Origin: Pseudomonadota bacterium
Lineage (GTDB): Bacteria > Pseudomonadota > Gammaproteobacteria > Burkholderiales > Burkholderiaceae_E
Assembly (NCBI GenBank): GCA_023389055.1
Contig: JAEWFA010000030.1
Coordinates: forward strand, 1 to 7,671
Direction of reading: 5' to 3'
DNA: 7,671 nt
Numbering within the stretch: position 1 is the stretch's first letter; each line of letters opens with the position of its first letter. Below the pieces are notes generated by a model. The model saw only the letters and a list, made by a program, of their open reading frames with translations, did no database searches and was not told where the DNA came from. Made by a program: the position numbers and the translations under genes. Shown here one piece after another: positions 7,046 through 7,671 of the stretch.

Positions 7046-7671
7046 ATGATTCCCAGGTCGGTTGCTCCGGTGCTAGCCCCGAATCGCTGGCGGCTCGCGT
7101 TCGTCGCGTGGGCGGCCCTGTTCTGGATCTCCGTTGCCTGCGTCCCGGCGCTCGCGCAGAACCGGCCGGCGCTGCTCGATACGTATCTCTCCCGGCTGAC
7201 GGCAGGCGACGTCTTCCCGGGCGCCGACCGCTTCGGTCCTGTGCACGGCAGCCCGCCGGTCGCGCCGGTCCTCCGGGGCAACGAGCGCGTCGGTTTCGCG
7301 TATCTCAATTCCGATTTCCTGGACACGCGCGGCTACTCGGGCAAGCCGATCCACGTCGTCGTCGCGCTCGACAACGACGCGACGATCGTCGGCTTGCGGA
7401 TCGTCGAGCACAGCGAGCCGATCCTGATGGTCGGCGTTCCCGAGAAGCGCATCGTCGAGTCGCTGCACACGTACCTGGGCTTCAACCCGGTGCGCGCGCG
7501 CGCTGCCGGAAGCGGCCCGCCGAAGGCCGACATCGTCAGCGGCGCGACGGCGACGGTGCTGATCCTCGGCGAGTCGGTGGTGCGCTCGGCGAGCCGCGTC
7601 GCGCGCCTGCTGCAGCTCGGCAGCGCAACGACGGCGGCGGGCGCGCGCGCGTTGCCCGGCGCTGCCGGCGC
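7046..7671 (+). CDS. nosR: NosR, N-terminal part (second nosR sequence; 3' end outside window)
   Basis: 208 codons are visible and the frame runs open off the window. Residues 1-37 form a signal peptide (hydrophobic 17-35, cut after PALA, A37|Q38). Residues about 40-190 are the periplasmic FMN-binding domain of NosR: FPGADRFGPVHGSPP, VGFAYLNSDFLDTRGYSGKPIHVVV and IVEHSEPILMVGVPE closely resemble P. stutzeri NosR as I remember it. The motif D162-IVSGATAT fits the flavinylation signature Dxx(S/T)GAT, with T168 the expected FMN attachment site. NosX, encoded 52 bp upstream, is the enzyme expected to do this. Membrane helices and the Cys-rich C-terminus should follow beyond the window. ATG 7046 is preferred because it gives a proper signal peptide; only a poor GGCGG precedes it. 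What is unusual is its place: clade I operons normally have nosR before nosZ, and the end of a nosR is already there. RnfG/NqrC-type FMN proteins are shorter and lack these NosR stretches. Confidence 0.92.
   Translation, partial: MIPRSVAPVLAPNRWRLAFVAWAALFWISVACVPALAQNRPALLDTYLSRLTAGDVFPGADRFGPVHGSPPVAPVLRGNERVGFAYLNSDFLDTRGYSGKPIHVVVALDNDATIVGLRIVEHSEPILMVGVPEKRIVESLHTYLGFNPVRARAAGSGPPKADIVSGATATVLILGESVVRSASRVARLLQLGSATTAAGARALPGAAG

Overview
The window is a high-GC segment of a denitrification locus. It holds an almost gap-free nitrous oxide reductase (nos) operon of the clade I (Tat-exported NosZ) type, read entirely on the + strand. High GC, strong G/C preference at third codon positions, GTG starts and a nosR-Z-D-F-Y-L-X gene order point to a proteobacterium, most likely a betaproteobacterium. 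That assignment is inference from style and protein similarity, since no rRNA or other marker is present.

Layout: 1-209 is the 3' end of a nosR gene (C-terminal Cys-rich segment). 254-2257 is nosZ, the multicopper N2O reductase, with every expected copper ligand. 2265-3587 is nosD (periplasmic beta-helix copper-site maturation protein), 3584-4513 nosF (ABC ATPase), 4510-5334 nosY (ABC permease), 5349-5918 nosL (copper lipoprotein) and 5971-6993 nosX (ApbE-type FMN transferase). 7046 to the window end is the 5' end of another nosR gene (signal peptide plus flavinylated FMN-binding domain). Coding density is very high: nosD/nosF and nosF/nosY share 4-bp ATGA overlaps, and the largest gaps are about 50 bp. 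No stretch over 300 bases lacks a gene.

How the genes work together, from knowledge of the family: NosZ reduces N2O to N2 in the periplasm. NosD with the NosF/NosY ABC transporter, fed with Cu(I) by NosL, builds the CuZ copper-sulfur site. NosX attaches FMN to NosR, and NosR, a membrane flavo-iron-sulfur protein, supports NosZ activity and maturation.

Two things stand out. First, nosR sequence occurs at both ends: a C-terminus before nosZ and an N-terminus after nosX. This implies two nosR genes, a tandem duplication of the cluster, or a circular/assembly effect. Second, NosZ carries a twin-arginine signal that ends in a lipobox-like LAAC, followed by an Ala/Pro-rich linker. That suggests a lipid-anchored NosZ rather than the usual soluble periplasmic enzyme. 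Otherwise this is a recognisable nos operon, and I see no evidence of a wholly new system.
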